Of a stretch of 64,000 nucleotides of DNA, positions 24,273-36,430 are shown piece after piece (the stretch's first letter is position 1; each line of letters starts with the position of its first letter). The stretch spans positions 1 through 64,000 of the forward strand of contig JAYKKR010000043.1 of the NCBI GenBank assembly GCA_036971615.1, given 5' to 3'. The position numbers were made by a program, and so were the translations under genes. A model generated the notes under the pieces. It searched no databases, was not told the DNA's origin, and saw nothing but the letters and a program-made list of their open reading frames with translations. This DNA comes from Amyloporia xantha. Lineage: Eukaryota > Basidiomycota > Agaricomycetes > Polyporales > Adustoporiaceae.

Positions 24273-26973
24273 ATGGCCTCAACTCTAGCCAGGTGAGTCT
24301 TCTGTCGGTCCAAACTCGCGATTCTGATAGCGCGTAGTCCTTCTCCAAAGTCGTCTAATCTCGGCAGCGGTCCGGATGACGCAGCACCAGCACTCTCACG
24401 CAACGGAAGCGTCGACTTCCAGACGTCGGAGGGCACTATTCATGTCTCAAAACCCTACCGGTCGTCCACGACCAACAAGCTACGCACCATGGTCACTTTC
24501 TCGCCTCGCAAGTCCCACTTTGATATCAGCAACGAGAGATCGGGCAGCAATGAATTCCGAGTGAGTACAGAAACACATTGGACTATCTTTTACGGCAGAC
24601 AACGGGCTATGTTTTCCCGGCCTTCCACCGGGAGGACAGTTCTCGATCGACGCGAATCTGTGTGACCATTAAGGACATTGAGGACACATACACACGTCTG
24701 TTCGATGAGTCCTCTGCTCTCACTACGGTATTGTGGCGCTCACACACAAGCAGTCCTATTTTATTACATAATTATGCCGCAGAGAGCAGTCGGACGTGTT
24801 TCCGGTGAGATGTGTAACAGGCTACTCGTGCAACTGCTCGGGTAGCATGTTGCGTATCCTCATTTAACCTTACTTATGGGCCACGGACAGTCTGCATCAC
24901 CTAGCGAACAGCACCCATAGACGTTTACATTGGTCACAATTTTACGCGGCATATTCATGAACGAGGTCTTGTCTGTTGTGCGCATGTGTCTGACAAGTTC
25001 CTTTGCAGGGTTTCTTCACACTATTCTGGATATCCATGTTCGTGTTTGCGGTCCGCACGTATATTCGCAGCATCGAGGAGCATGGCTATCCGCTAGAAGG
25101 TGCCTTCTTCTCAATGTTCTCCCGGGACGCGATCACCCTCGCGATTTCCGACGGCGTGCTCATTCTCAGCACCGGGATGTGCGTGCTCTTCGCCAAAGCG
25201 ATCCAAAAGGGCTGGATTCGATACTACTGGGCTGGAGTCGTGCTGCAACATCTCTGGCAGACGTTCGTACTTTTCACCGCGATCGAGTGGACATTCAACC
25301 GTCACTGGCCGTGGGTGCAGTCGGGCTTCCTTACACTCCATTCGCTGGTGCTTGTCATGAAGATGCACTCGTACGTGACGACAAATGGGCAGCTGCACTG
25401 GGTGAACGAGCAGGCGAAGAAGCTGTTCGAGCAGCTCCAGCGCGCGGTGGCGGATGAGGGCGGTTGGGAGGACGCGTTTTCTGCGGCGCAGGGGAGCAAG
25501 GCGCACACGGAAGACGACGAGCGCAGAGAGCAGGCGCATGGCGACGGGGCATCGAACGGGACGCCTCTCGCGCAGGAGGGCTCCACGACGTCGTATGTCG
25601 ATGCGCATGTCGGTGTAGCGTTGCGCAAGAGGCTCGTGGCAGCCGGTAACCTGGACGTGATCGGGACGTCGACATTGCCTCCTGCGAGTTCCGGTACAAC
25701 TCCATCTGAATTCCCGCCCGAGCGACCGACGCAGGTGAACACGACGGGAACGCGTCTAATTCCGTCAGTGCCCGCTCCTCCAGGGCCGTCGCCTGCGCCA
25801 CACACGCCTTCGCAGATCCTGTCGCATCATCCAAGTCCCAAGATTGCCGACCTGGCGCGCGAGCATGCTGATTTGGAGGTGGAGCTGACGAGCACAGGCC
25901 CAGAAAGGGTTCGGTGGCCGGAGAACATCACGTTGAGAAACTTCGCGGTGTACATGGCGATCCCAACATTGGTTTATGAGTTGGAGTACCCGAGGACCGA
26001 CGTGTGAGCACTGACTTTTGTCTCTTTACGGAAACAGCCGTTGAAAGTGCCCGCGAATGTTACAGCATGCGACCGCTATACGTGTTTGAAAAGACTGTCG
26101 CGACGTTCGGGACGTTCGCACTGCTTTACACTGTTACGGAAAGCTTTATCATTCCGCTCACGCCGACGCCAGAGCAGACCGTGTGGCGTTCCCTCTTGGA
26201 CCTCTCATTGCCGTTTTTGGTCGCGTTCCTGCTGCTCTTCTACCTCATCTTCGGTGCGTTAATCAGACGTGAACTGTCTCACCCCTGTCTGACCCTGTTA
26301 CTTATGCACAGAATGCATTTGCAATGGTTTCGCGGAGCTATCATAGTAAGCCGTTCTGCAAAGTTGGACAGGTGTCACATTAGATGTTTACGGTGATCAT
26401 TCCAGCTTCGCTGACCGTCGCTTCTATGATGACTGGGTACGTTTCCACCGTCGTTCCTGTGATCGACTCCACTGACTTGGTCCTCGTGATTTCCCAGTGG
26501 AACTCGACGTCCTGGGATGAGTTCTCACGTAAATGGAACCGACCGGTGCATACTTTCTTGTTACGGCACGTATATGCCTCGTCGATGAGTAGCTTCGCGC
26601 TGTCTCGCAATGGTGCAATGTTTTTCACGTTCCTGCTGAGCGCTGCCGCCCACGAACTCGTCATGACCATCGTCACAAAGAAAATTCGGTCAGTGTCTCT
26701 TTTTAGGCTCGTTGGGCAATGGCTGACTATTAGCTTGATCAAACCAAATAGCATGTACCTATTCTTTCTCCAGGTAAGTCAGGCATGTGTACTTGGCCTG
26801 TACCTTGACAAGCTAACACCACTTGCTTGCTGCTGTAGCTCAGCCAAATTCCCATGATCGTTGTTGGGCGCATTCCAGCTATCAAGCGGAACAAGCTACT
26901 CGGCAATGTCGTTTTCTGGGCAGGGCTCTTCGTGGGCCTTCCCCTTCTTTGTGTCGCGTATGTCGCGTATTAA
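24273..26973 (+). CDS. ARE2: Sterol O-acyltransferase (ACAT/ARE type, MBOAT family)
   Basis: ER multipass enzyme that esterifies sterols with fatty acyl-CoA for storage in lipid droplets. Exons: 24273-24292, 24338-24560, 25009-26003, 26066-26253, 26312-26345, 26406-26436, 26498-26688, 26752-26773 and 26839-26973. Key motifs appear only after splicing: the substrate-binding FYDDWWNSTSWDEFSRKWN, HTFLLRHVYASSM, and the MBOAT catalytic His in SAAAHELVM. Upstream are GFFTLFWISMF, LHSLVLVMKMHSY and YELEYPRTD joined to VMRPLYVFEKT. A hydrophilic Pro/Ser/Thr-rich insert of about 150 residues lies between the first and second membrane blocks. The second intron (24561-25008, 448 nt) is far longer than all others, so a missed exon is possible. 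The protein ends CVAYVAY with TAA. Confidence 0.93.
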
Positions 26974-27431
26974 CCCCGCCATCACCTGGGCCACTGCAGA
27001 GACGGTGAAGACACTGTCACGCTTTAATTCTGCCCGCTGATATAGATAATATGCACGGAAATCTCATTGAACGAATTGCTACGAACAACTCATGACTTAA
27101 TTTGTGGGGATACCCATATTCTTATCCTACTGGTACACGGGTGGAGTCTATGATATTCTTGCGTTGCAGCTACTGTATGGTACGGTCCTTGTCCTCACAT
27201 AGTGTATTCATTTGTTATAATAATGAGATTCGGATGTTCTGTTTGGAGATCGACATTGTATTCTACCAATTTCCAAACGTATATGTAGACACGAAGGTTG
27301 CTGTTAGCGCACAATGTGGAGGCTCATGGCTTCGATCCGCCCCCTCTTGCTGCGGCCTTCTTGTCCGTATATGCCTTCAACCTATCACCAGATGGAAGAT
27401 CAGCAAGGACCAACACAGAATAATACCTTCC
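26974..27431. other. Intergenic, convergent 3' ends
   Basis: This spacer lies between the convergent sterol acyltransferase and RED genes. It is AT-rich and holds 3' UTRs. No gene is seen. Confidence 0.4.
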
Positions 27432-28933
27432 TTACCGCTTGTAGTCTCTATCAATCTTATTCTTGTCTACCGTCACATCGCCGGCCTCACGCTTATCCTT
27501 TTTCTTCTCCTTTCGTGCACGCCGCTTGTTATTCTTGTCCACGGCTGAGTCGAGCTCGAGCAGCTCGCGGATAGAGGGCAGTGCTGAGGACGCCAGGGGC
27601 TGTAGCCGCATTGGACGCTCCTCCTCTTCCTCGCCCTCTTCCTTGTCTGACGGGATGTCGGGCGGTGGCAGACCCGTGCCAGGCGGAGGACTCACTTCGG
27701 CGGGCTCAGGCTTGGGCGAGGCGTCCCGTTCTTGTCCCTCCGTCGCGAACCATCGGCCTATCATAGGCGGCACGTCGCTGGTACCTGCGCCAGATGCGTG
27801 GTCATCTTCTATCTCGCCCTCACTTTCTTCGTCATCGCCCAAATCCACGCCAGTGTATTCTCCGGCATCCGCGAAGATGTCGAAATCCGCGTCAATTGGC
27901 TCCGGTTCCGGTTCTGGCTCGGGTTGTCGAGATGGCGGAGGGCTGGGCTTGGAAGGCCCTGCTTCTGCTGGAACAGGCAGAGATGCAGCGATAGGTGGTG
28001 AATCCGCAGCTGACGCCTCCACTTTACGTTTCTTCTTCCGCTCACCCTCTGCCTTTTGCTTCACCTTCTTCTTCGTCTTTGCGCTCGCATCTCCACCTAT
28101 GGGCTTGAACCCAATAGGCCTGAACTTCCCCGCCTTCTTCGCCTCGTCAAGGGGTGCATCGGCAGGATTAATTTTCTTCTCCGCCGATTCCTCGCTCTTG
28201 CCACGCTTGGCCTTGAGCTCTTGGACAATCTCCTCACGCGTGCGCTTTTTCGGTACACTCGACGACACTTCCAGAAACGCTTGTTCGAGCGTGGCGTCGT
28301 CCTCGGCGGCAGCAGACGCTGCTACCCGCGCGCGATTCTGTTCAAAGAGCGCATAATCGAGGCCTTTGACGAGGACGGAATGTGTGCTATCTCCACCAAG
28401 ATAACGTCTCTGCTCTTCTACCTGCAAGAAGATGGTACAATGAACGACAGGAAATTTGTAAGAGTGCGTACTGCTTTGCGGTCGATTTCATCAGCGGTTT
28501 TGCGCTCAAAATCTTCAGCAAGTGCCTCCACCTGCAATTGAAGTGCTTAGCCCAGAAATAGACACAGTGTCTCAGGCATCCTCACCTGTGCATAGTCGCT
28601 GTCGAGCCCAAGTCTACGTTCTGTAGCACGATCGCGGTAACTGTCGGTTGCTTGTGACTTCTTCTTCACAGTGCGAGGCTTGAATGCGGGTTTGGACGCA
28701 TCAACCGTCTTCCTAGCACGGAATCCATTACATGTAAGGCCAAAAATCTATGTTACAAGCTGCACAAACCTACTGCTTTGATTTAGAGGTTGCAGTTGCA
28801 AGAAGAGACCCTCGCGAGGTAGGTATGGTAGATGAGCCCGGTTTAGGGGTCTGTAAGAGCTTTCTGAACGATTCCTGGATTATTTTGTGAGCGTATACAT
28901 CTGCAAGAACCCAAGATGGCGTACTTGGTCCAT
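27432..28933 (-). CDS. IK: RED/IK-type spliceosomal protein
   Basis: Homologue of human RED (IK), a B-complex spliceosome component that pairs with SMU1. Exon 1 is only 9 nt (28925-28933, MDQ). A 50-nt intron (28875-28924) then leads to ESFRKLLQTPKPGSS. Conserved RED N-terminal blocks follow across further introns: SYRDRATERRLGLDSDYAQ, EALAEDFERKTADEID, and EQRRYLGGDSTHSVLVKGLDYALFEQN. The C-terminal two thirds are Lys-rich and acidic, with PEPEPEPEP, and end in a basic tail (RRARKEKKKDK) with the stop at 27432. Ending without RED-type RE/RD dipeptide repeats is common in fungi. Nuclear location is expected. Confidence 0.88.
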
Positions 28934-30218
28934 GGCCTACAACACCCGGCTTTGCAGGCAGAGACAACTCATGCAAACACATGATAATACACATCAGGGC
29001 TGCCAACACGCGACTGTCACGTGCATCATGGGCTTACTGAGCGCAGCCGAAAATGGCAACTTCAGTTGCCTAATTCGCCTAGCAGACTGTTCAATGTGCG
29101 CTTTCACTGCGGTCCTTAGAACGCAATGAAACCTTTTCACTCCAATTCGTCTCACGAAAGTATGCGAGAAGAAGTACGCTCTATACATGGGGTAAAATCT
29201 TCCGTTGATGTTAATGTAATGAAGCCCTCATCCATCTTGACCCGCCGGCGTCCCTATTGTTATTGACACACCCGGGCGAAATCCAGAAGGGACTGAGCAG
29301 CCACCGCGGTAAGTGCAGACTTTCCCAATCCTTACAATATAATTGGATATGTAAGTCTAGGGCTTCCACTTTGTCTTTCCAGAGCTCTTGGTAGCGCGAC
29401 CGAAGATAACCTGCTCCGGCCGCCGAACTCACATGTAGTATTACCCGTGATGGCGGCCTGGTTGTAGGTCCATCCAGGTAAGCAGGATAATCATTAACGA
29501 CAAAAGTACACACCGAGTGGTCCAAGAAATTCATCCAGAGATAGGATATGGAGGCTCTTCATAGCGACGATTGTAGGCAGGCAACACATTCCAATCTCTG
29601 TCGATATGACCCAGCTGAAGTATTGTTGTCACCACATGACATCTTCCAGAATTTCCGGCTGCTGGAACGAGGTTCTATGCCGTAGTGCCAATGACCAAAC
29701 TTCAATCAGCTTGTTCTCCACATCAATTGCATAGTCTCGATTGATGCAAAATTCCTCCGTTTGAGTCAGCCAACAGGTTCTAGCCGCTCATATCTGACAC
29801 ATGCCTGCAGTTGGAGACCACAAATGCTGTAAAGGATCCCGCAATTATACGAGCGCCCTACCAAAAAATGCTAGACTTGCTCAGCAAACGTCGGCACACC
29901 ATCATACATTGTAAGCGGCGCCGCATTGCGTCAAGTCAACTGAGCATTTCTGCGTCAAGATGCTGATGACCTGCTCATAGAAGCACCCGGCCGATATGGT
30001 CTGCGTCTACAGCTCATGTAACGGTGGCTAGCCGGCTTTGTAAAATTTCCAGCTTCTGAGGCGGCCGCTTTGTAAGATTCGTCGTCCAGAAATCAGCTGA
30101 GACCTGGAATAATTGCTTCTGCTTGAAGAAAATAGCCAGTCCCACCAGCAATTGCAATAAGGATATAAGACTCGCTGAGGCTGCGACCAATAATCAACCC
30201 ATCGCTACTCACAGCACA
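28934..30218. other. Intergenic upstream of the OYE-like gene
   Basis: This 1.3-kb spacer between two divergent genes contains both promoters. A 107-codon frame on the minus strand at 29211-29534 has no recognisable features and no clear splice partners. The last 60 bp before the ATG are AC-rich. Confidence 0.4.
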
Positions 30219-31610
30219 ATGGAAAGCATCATCTCTCCTGCTGCGCCCAACACCCCATACTTCACCCCAGCCCAGGTTCCTCCTGCGGGGACGGCCGTCA
30301 TCCCGCAGTCTAGCGGGAAACCTATCCCGAAGCTCTTCCAGCCTATTCAGATCCGGGGCGTGCAGTTTCAGAATCGCATCATGGTAGGCTCCAGGATCGT
30401 TCGTATTTTACGAGGGCTCTAACCACGATGCCCACAGCTATCTCCGTTGGGGCAGTCATCGGCTCATAACGGTCAGATTACTCCGTGGCACAGTGCGCAC
30501 AGTAAGTATGCGTACACTCCATATAGCAACGGGGTGCTGAAAACTGGATATACAGTCGGCGGCATCATGATCTACGGTCCCGCCCTAAGCTTCATCGAGG
30601 CGACCGCGGTGCTCCCCGAAGGCCGTACCTCTCCTGAGGATAGCGGCCTTTGGAAAGACTCGCAGATCGAGCCCCTGGGCAAGCTCGCCGAGTTCGCGCA
30701 TTCCCAGGGCCAGAAGCTTGGCATCCAGCTGGGCCACGGCGGGCGCAAGTCCTCGACCGTTGCCAAGTGGCTCGCACCGGATAACGGTGCAAACGAGGCG
30801 GTCGGAGGCTGGCCGAACGAGGTCGTTTCTGCGTCAGAGGTCCCGTACAGCGATGCTGGGTACTATCCGAAGCCCAAGGCGCTCGACGAGGCGGGCATTC
30901 AGCGGGTAGTCAGAGGCTTTGCCGCCGCCGCCGTGCGCGCGGTCAAGGCAGGCATAGACGTGATCGATATCCACGCGGGTCATGGGTACTTGCTACACAA
31001 TTTCATGAGCCCGGTGTCCAACAAGCGCACGGACAAATATGGAGGGAGCTTCGAGAATCGTATTCGTCTGGCCCTGGAGGTCGTGGATGCAGTACGCGCA
31101 GTCTTACCCGCGAACATGCCGCTCATGTTCCGGTGAGTAGGAGAATATCCACGCCAGGGAAGCAAATAATTGACGGTGATCTACAGCCCCTCTGCTACTG
31201 ACTGGCTTGAGGACCTCGACGAGCCCTCCTGGCGCCTCGAGGACACCGTGAATTTGTCCGAGATCCTGATCGGCCACGGTGTTGACCTAATCGACGTCTC
31301 CTCCGCCGGGCTCGACTCCAGGCAGAAGATCAAGTTTGTCGCACCCGCATACCAGGCGCACTTCGCCGAGGCCGTGAAGAAGAGGGTCGGCGACAGGATG
31401 CTAGTCGCTTCGGTCGGCGGCATCACGGATGCCCACATTGCACAGCACGTCTTGGTGGACCAGGGAATCGATATGGTGCTGTTGGGAAGACAGTTCCTGA
31501 GGGACCACCAGAGCGTCTGGACCTTCGCCGAGCAGTTGGGAGTGGATATACATCTTCCTAACCAGGTCGACTGGGTCTTCAAGGGCCGTGGCAGTGCCAA
31601 GCGCAAGTAG
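30219..31610 (+). CDS. NADH:flavin oxidoreductase, old yellow enzyme family (YqjM-like)
   Basis: FMN-dependent ene-reductase-type TIM barrel. The first exon starts MESIISPAAPNTPYFTP. GT-AG introns follow IRGVQFQNRIM, WHSAH and NMPLMFR; the second removes 30502-30555 and joins WHSAH to IGGIMIYG. Family motifs are FIEATAVLPEGRTSPEDSGLW, LGIQLGHGGRKSS, the catalytic loop DIHAGHGYLLHNFMSPVSNKRTD, YGGSFENRIRLALEVVDAVR, and the FMN-phosphate region LVASVGGITD with VLLGRQFLRD. In typical YqjM-like enzymes the second exon reads SPMCQYS, with a Cys and a Tyr at the flavin. Here it reads SPLGQSS, so both are replaced. The stop is TAG at 31608-31610. A natural substrate cannot be named. Confidence 0.9.
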
Positions 31611-32989
31611 AGATGTCTCTGGTTGTAACAACGGTGATCGTACGAAGTGTCATCTGAATAGCTATAATGGGGGCATGAGCATGTACACATATTGCAAAGG
31701 AAAAATTTACGTGATCGAAAGCGCAAGATATCATCTATTAAATAGAGAGCTTTCGGGAGCATCGCTTGCGCATTTGTCTCCTGTTAGTCGAGCAGAATAT
31801 AAAGGTGCACTCACCAATTGTCAAGATATTTTAAGAGTGTCGGTCTTACCGCAAACGTTATGAAATCCGTCACCATGGGCCAATCCATCATTGAGACGAA
31901 TTATCCGCAAGCAGTGTGCACCGCATGGAATTCAAAACAACTCAGCAAAAGATGGAGGTGATTTGCATGATCACATGCGACATACTAGTAAATGACTACG
32001 CGGAGTTCTCCACATTCCTGGCGCTGTCGATTCGGGCGCGAAGAAATCAGGATACAAGTCTGTAGGATTTGCCAAAAATACATGAGTGGCAGTCAGAGAA
32101 TTAATGAGAATGCAACATAAAGTCAGGGATATTTCTTTGTATGCATGACTACATCGAAACGCATGCTCTCAGATAATGCAGGGTATACTACGTACGGGAG
32201 CACGTTAAATTTTCGAAGACAGAATATTCCCTGAGAGCGGGACATTGTGCGACTCGGAGGGGCCTGCTATGCTCATGGAGGATATAAGGGACCGTGCTGA
32301 GAAATCTGGCAGAAGCGGCGTCTTTGAGGCGATTTAACGTAGAGCAAGCAAGCTCGTTGGACGGATAGACAAGAAATGTAACTACGTTGTAGCTGTAGAA
32401 GGACGCACCCGAATCGCATAAGCTGACACTATGAAGACATTTCACATATCGGACCTTACCGAAATCGATCTGAACAGTGTAACGACAGCTATTAATCCTG
32501 TGCTCCGGAGACACAACCTATGCTCCACAAGTGGCTTCTGGTCCACGTACAAGATACATCGAACCATATTGAGCGAGCGGTACCTCTCATTGCCCGGGCA
32601 CTGCAGTCGGTAGGAGCATAGGAAAGCACGTGATATGCGCAGGCCGAAATGCACAGCTACCACGGCATGCCAGTGCGACGCTGCAGACGCATGTCCATTG
32701 CATGCCAGTACGGAGAGCAGCAAGCGAGACATCACCCAGACGGACCACAGCGGTCGAGGACGACAGCAATCTGGACAGGGATGTCATGATGAATAGAGTA
32801 CATACACATTACAAAGAACCCCCAAATGTGCACAACAACAAGGATTGCTGCAACTATATTAGCCAGCGATATTCTGGAGCACAAACAGATGAGAAGTAGA
32901 TGAAGAGAAGGAGAAAGAGAGTGAAGTCGTCTGTCGAGAATTACAAACAAGTCGTACACACAGCATTGGAAGAAAGGAGGCGTCGAAGA
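31611..32989. other. Gene-poor, AT-rich interval
   Basis: About 1.4 kb lies between the OYE-like gene and the DUF2015 gene (convergent). Short frames (for example 32188-32514 minus) show no motifs. No inverted repeat is seen. Confidence 0.4.
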
Positions 32990-33558
32990 TCATAGCCTGG
33001 TGACGGCCTTCGCATCGAGTGGCATTCCTAATGATTACATTTGGCATTCAGCATGACTGTCTCAGAGTCAAGGTAGATCAGTTACATACCAGAAGGATCG
33101 ATACCGTTCGCAGCGAGAATCTGATTCTGGCGAATCAACCTCGCCTGATCGAAACTAGATCAAAGGCAAGAATGTCATTTGATAAGTCACAATGTCCATC
33201 GGCATTGTACTCACTTGACCCGTTCCCGACGCATGATCTCCAACACCTCCTGAGTGCCACGCTCATCTAGACCAGCCCTAGAGTCACCATCCCGAATGTT
33301 CGCCTCGATGTCAAACGTCGTGGAAGTTAATCCCGCGTCAGCTTGTTCGGCAAAGGTGGATAGAGGAGCGTAATGGCCAAGTCTCGGGAACAGAGACTTA
33401 ACCGGGTTGGGAACATAGGGGACGAGGGTGGCGCGGTACCGAAATGTCACTGCGGGAACACAATCATGTCAATTACTGAATATTTCTCGAGAGTAGAGAA
33501 GGGACATACACATTACCAGTAATGTCGACAGGGCAAGGACGGACAACCAGAACAACAT
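32990..33558 (-). CDS. DUF2015 / UPF0357 family small membrane-associated protein
   Basis: Small fungal protein of the DUF2015 family (yeast YCL012C-like), function unknown. Four exons (33510-33558, 33215-33449, 33090-33154 and 32990-33027) give 128 residues. The N-terminus is a single hydrophobic helix (MLFWLSVLALSTLLVML). The family core follows: FAEQADAGLTSTTFDIEANI, RAGLDERGTQEVLEIMRRE, FDQARLIRQNQILAANGIDP and the C-terminal GMPLDAKAVTRL. The last exon is found only by splicing, since its 38 nt carry no ATG start. The N-terminal helix suggests an ER or secretory membrane anchor, which is inference. Confidence 0.88.
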
Positions 33559-33854
33559 CTTGGGTCGACTTTATGTATTGGCGTGGGTTGCTGAGTTGAG
33601 CTGCCGACAGAAGCGCTGCCATTGGTCCTTGTCTCATAGACGCCCATCGGCGCCCATCGGTTTCCTTTTAGAAGCGTTGCACGTGCTCAATTGTACTGAC
33701 AGCGGAGGCCGACTCGGAGAGGTGTTACCGCGCTGTAATTCCCCTTTGCTTTTCTGTCCTGCCAGGCTGTCGCTCTAGAGACCACAATCACGACCCCACA
33801 TCGTCTAGCACGACCGCCAGATAATTCAAATTTGATTCAGCGAAAGCTACTGCA
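33559..33854. promoter_or_regulatory. Bidirectional promoter region DUF2015 / F-box gene
   Basis: 296 bp lie between divergent starts. The 11-mer CGCCCATCGGC is tandemly repeated near 33640-33661. No TATA box is obvious. Confidence 0.45.
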
Positions 33855-35056
33855 ATGCCTTCCGTCAATGCCTATTTGTCTCCTCGTCGAACTGTTATGA
33901 CACGGTCACATCATACCAGTGCTCGGGTATGTCGACATGGAATCTTAAAGAGAAAAATGACTTATTACTGCGTACCGGAAGTCTGTTATTCCTGCTGAAG
34001 TGCTCGACGAAATCGTTGCTATCATTCTCGCAGACAAAAACGCTTTCTCATCAATTGCAGAGTTCTCGCTCACCTCGTATCAGTTCCGTCAAATCGCTTT
34101 CAGACGCTTTTTTGTCCGACTATATGCGCGCTCTAGCGCACATTTTGAGCATTGTTGCCAGATACCTGGCATGTTTATTTGGGTCCGGTCAGTTCCATCA
34201 TCCTCAACAGCCATCCCCAGGATAGTACGCGAGTTTTGACGCATATATGCGCATATACACAGCACCCTGGAATGTTCTTCAAAGACACTCTCTGTGCAAC
34301 CTGATTTACTTTGTCACTTCGACCGCTTGCAAGTTGTCGAGATCGACTTCTCTCCTGATGGGCTCTCTACACAATCCACTCGCGTCAAACGTATCTTCAC
34401 GCACCTGCCGACCACTCTTACTGAATTGAGACTGACCTCATTGCCGCGTATCGATGTTCATCTACTTGCTCTGATTGCTTCGCGATTCTCTGCTCTTGAA
34501 ATGCTTGACCTGACTTGCGCTGACCGCCTGGACGAAGAGTGTTGCTGGCTCTGCTACGAAGAATCTTCCAGTCGCACTATCCATTCGCCTATTCCGGATG
34601 TATACCCTACCGTGCAGGACCTATCGGTACTCTTCGGAATTTATTTGATGTGCTTGGAGATCCACGACCGGAACGATCTAACTTACCTCGAAATAGGTGG
34701 CCTTTGCAAGTGCTTTGCGACCCCTCAGAAAACTGGAACACCTTTTCATTGGCATATTCCTGTCGGACCTAGACACCCTTCACAATCATCTACTGCATGT
34801 CAACCCAGATGACCCTGTGGGCACGTACGGACCTGAAGACTGCACCTTATGCTTGTCTCAACACACTATCTCGGTCAGGAAGAGAGAATTAGTCGCGAGT
34901 GCTTTAGTGGGAAGGATCCTGACGCCGCTCAAGACGATTACTTGGAGCACCTTCTTTGCTGGAGACCATCCTGGAGACTCGCCGCAGGCCAGATTAACCA
35001 CGGCATGGATACGCAGATCCGAAGGGAATATTCAGGTCAGGAGGGCGCCGTGGTAG
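33855..35056 (+). CDS. F-box-like protein with C-terminal leucine-rich region
   Basis: Probable substrate adaptor of an SCF-type ubiquitin ligase, a family that is large and variable in Agaricomycetes. Exon 1 starts MPSVNAYLSPRR. A GT-AG intron then joins it to an F-box-like segment: SVIPAEVLDEIVAIILADKN, FSLTSYQFRQIAFRRFF. A second intron (about 34187-34262) links FIWVR to TLECSSKTLSVQPDLLCHF. Leucine-rich segments follow (LQVVEIDFSPDG, TLTELRLTSLPRIDV, ALEMLDLTCADRL), and a third intron before VAFASALRPLRKLEHLFIG restores the frame. The last stop is at 35054-35056. The model depends on these three introns, each phase-compatible. The target is unknown. Confidence 0.68.
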
Positions 35057-35454
35057 ATAGTGATCGACACGGACGGAAGCAAGGAGGGTTCTGAAATTCT
35101 TTCTTTGCCCCTCGTCTTTCATGTCAGCTAGTTGTTTCTTGTGATTGTTGCTTCGACAATGGGATGCAGATCTGTCAGAACATCACATGGATCACTGAGC
35201 ATCAGACGAACATAATGACACTTACTAACACAGCCCTCCGCAGCAAAACCTGTATCCGGTGAGCCCGTATGGCTTGTCTACTGGTATTGCTTCCACTGAA
35301 CAGGCCATGATTCGCATAATAGGCGCCTGCGTTCGTTTCAGCATTGTGATTATCGTGATCGAAAGGCGCTTGAGATTTCATTGAGACTTATAAGTACGAC
35401 GTCCATCGTTGGTGATACTATCAGACAGTAAGCCCTGGGTCAGCGAACAAAAAT
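35057..35454. other. Intergenic
   Basis: This 398-bp spacer lies between two plus-strand genes. It contains the promoter of the acetyltransferase; no element is recognised. Confidence 0.4.
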
Positions 35455-36430
35455 ATGGCTACAATTCAAGTGCGTCGACTCGTCGACCCCACGCGTGAGT
35501 GTAGTTGGCACTTTTCGATGTTACCCCTGTCTGACGATGCGTGACTCAGCGGAAGAGTTGGACCGTGCTGCAGCAACCGCTGTCGCTGCATTTCAAGGAG
35601 GTGGGTTGTTCTTGGCTCATGTTATGTGTGCGTATGCATTGATATCTGCGACGACGACAGATCAATCATCAAAGGTTTTATTTGAAGGGAATTGGGCTTA
35701 CGCCTCTCCGTATATGCGCTCCGAGGTTGCCGCTGCTGTTATTGGAGGGGAAGTATGGATAGCCAGCCATGACGGAATGGACATCGCAGGCATCGCTGCG
35801 TGGTTCCCTCCAGGCCGCTACCTCGGGGACACGTTTGTTATACTCCTTGCCATTGACGAAATTTTTGCTGATCAAGCTTGTGCTCTTTAGGAAAGAGCAA
35901 CTTGAGGCAGGACGTGGTGCGTTCATGGCCTCGTTATCGCCAGAACACAGGGCATGGTGGAACGACGACGTACGTTTCATATAGAATCATGACCAGTCCT
36001 GTCTGATCCAAACGTCCGTAGTTTGTTCCGAAGTGGGTGGAGTTATGTAACAACGCACTCGGTGAGGGCACTACAACGGCGTCTTGGTACCTGGGCTTGC
36101 TGGCTGTACATCCGGATCATCAGAGGTTGGGCATTGGAAGAACCTTGTTCGAGACAGTGGCAGCCAAGGTATCTGGTCTTCCCGAGTCTTTCTTATTATT
36201 CTGCGCCTGATGTGCGACGCGACTAGGCCACTGCCGAAGACAAGCTCGTAACATTGGGAGCAACAAAGAATGAAAATGTCGGTGGCTCTCTCAGTATGCA
36301 TACACCTGCAGGCTGAACGTTTCTTCAGGTTGCGCTCTACCAGAGCTGGGGTTGTATATTGAAGGGGTCTAAAGAAATTCGCGGTAAGGCCGGGGCATTC
36401 ACGTCCAATGTGTTGGTCAAGAATCCTTGA
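35455..36430 (+). CDS. GNAT family N-acetyltransferase
   Basis: GCN5-related acetyltransferase that uses acetyl-CoA. Multiple short introns interrupt the gene; spliced in phase it reads MATIQVRRLVDPTPEELDRA, FQGDQSSKVLFEGN, IAAWFPPGRYLGDT, KEQLEAGRGAFMASLSPEH and then motif A: WYLGLLAVHPDHQRLGIGRTLFE, where QRLGIG is the acetyl-CoA pyrophosphate-binding Q/RxxGxG. Motif B follows another intron (KLVTLGATKNEN, then VALYQSWGCILKG). The last intron, about 36274-36323, uses a GTCGGT donor and is needed to reach the natural C-terminus (SNVLVKNP, TGA 36428-36430). The layout is typical of basidiomycete-expanded GNATs of unknown substrate. Confidence 0.85.

Noticed and set aside
25302..25834. Two 160-codon minus-strand frames opposite the sterol acyltransferase insert
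   Set aside because: Composition shadows of the Pro/Ser-rich insert. Motifs and splicing support only the plus strand.
27463..28356. 297-codon plus-strand frame across the RED/IK gene
   Set aside because: It is the antisense shadow of a codon-biased, charge-rich coding exon; it is Ser/Phe-rich with no motifs, and the minus-strand reading matches RED.
33640..33661. Tandem 11-mer CGCCCATCGGC in the DUF2015/F-box promoter
   Set aside because: Only two units; it could be a simple local duplication and no known binding site is recognised.
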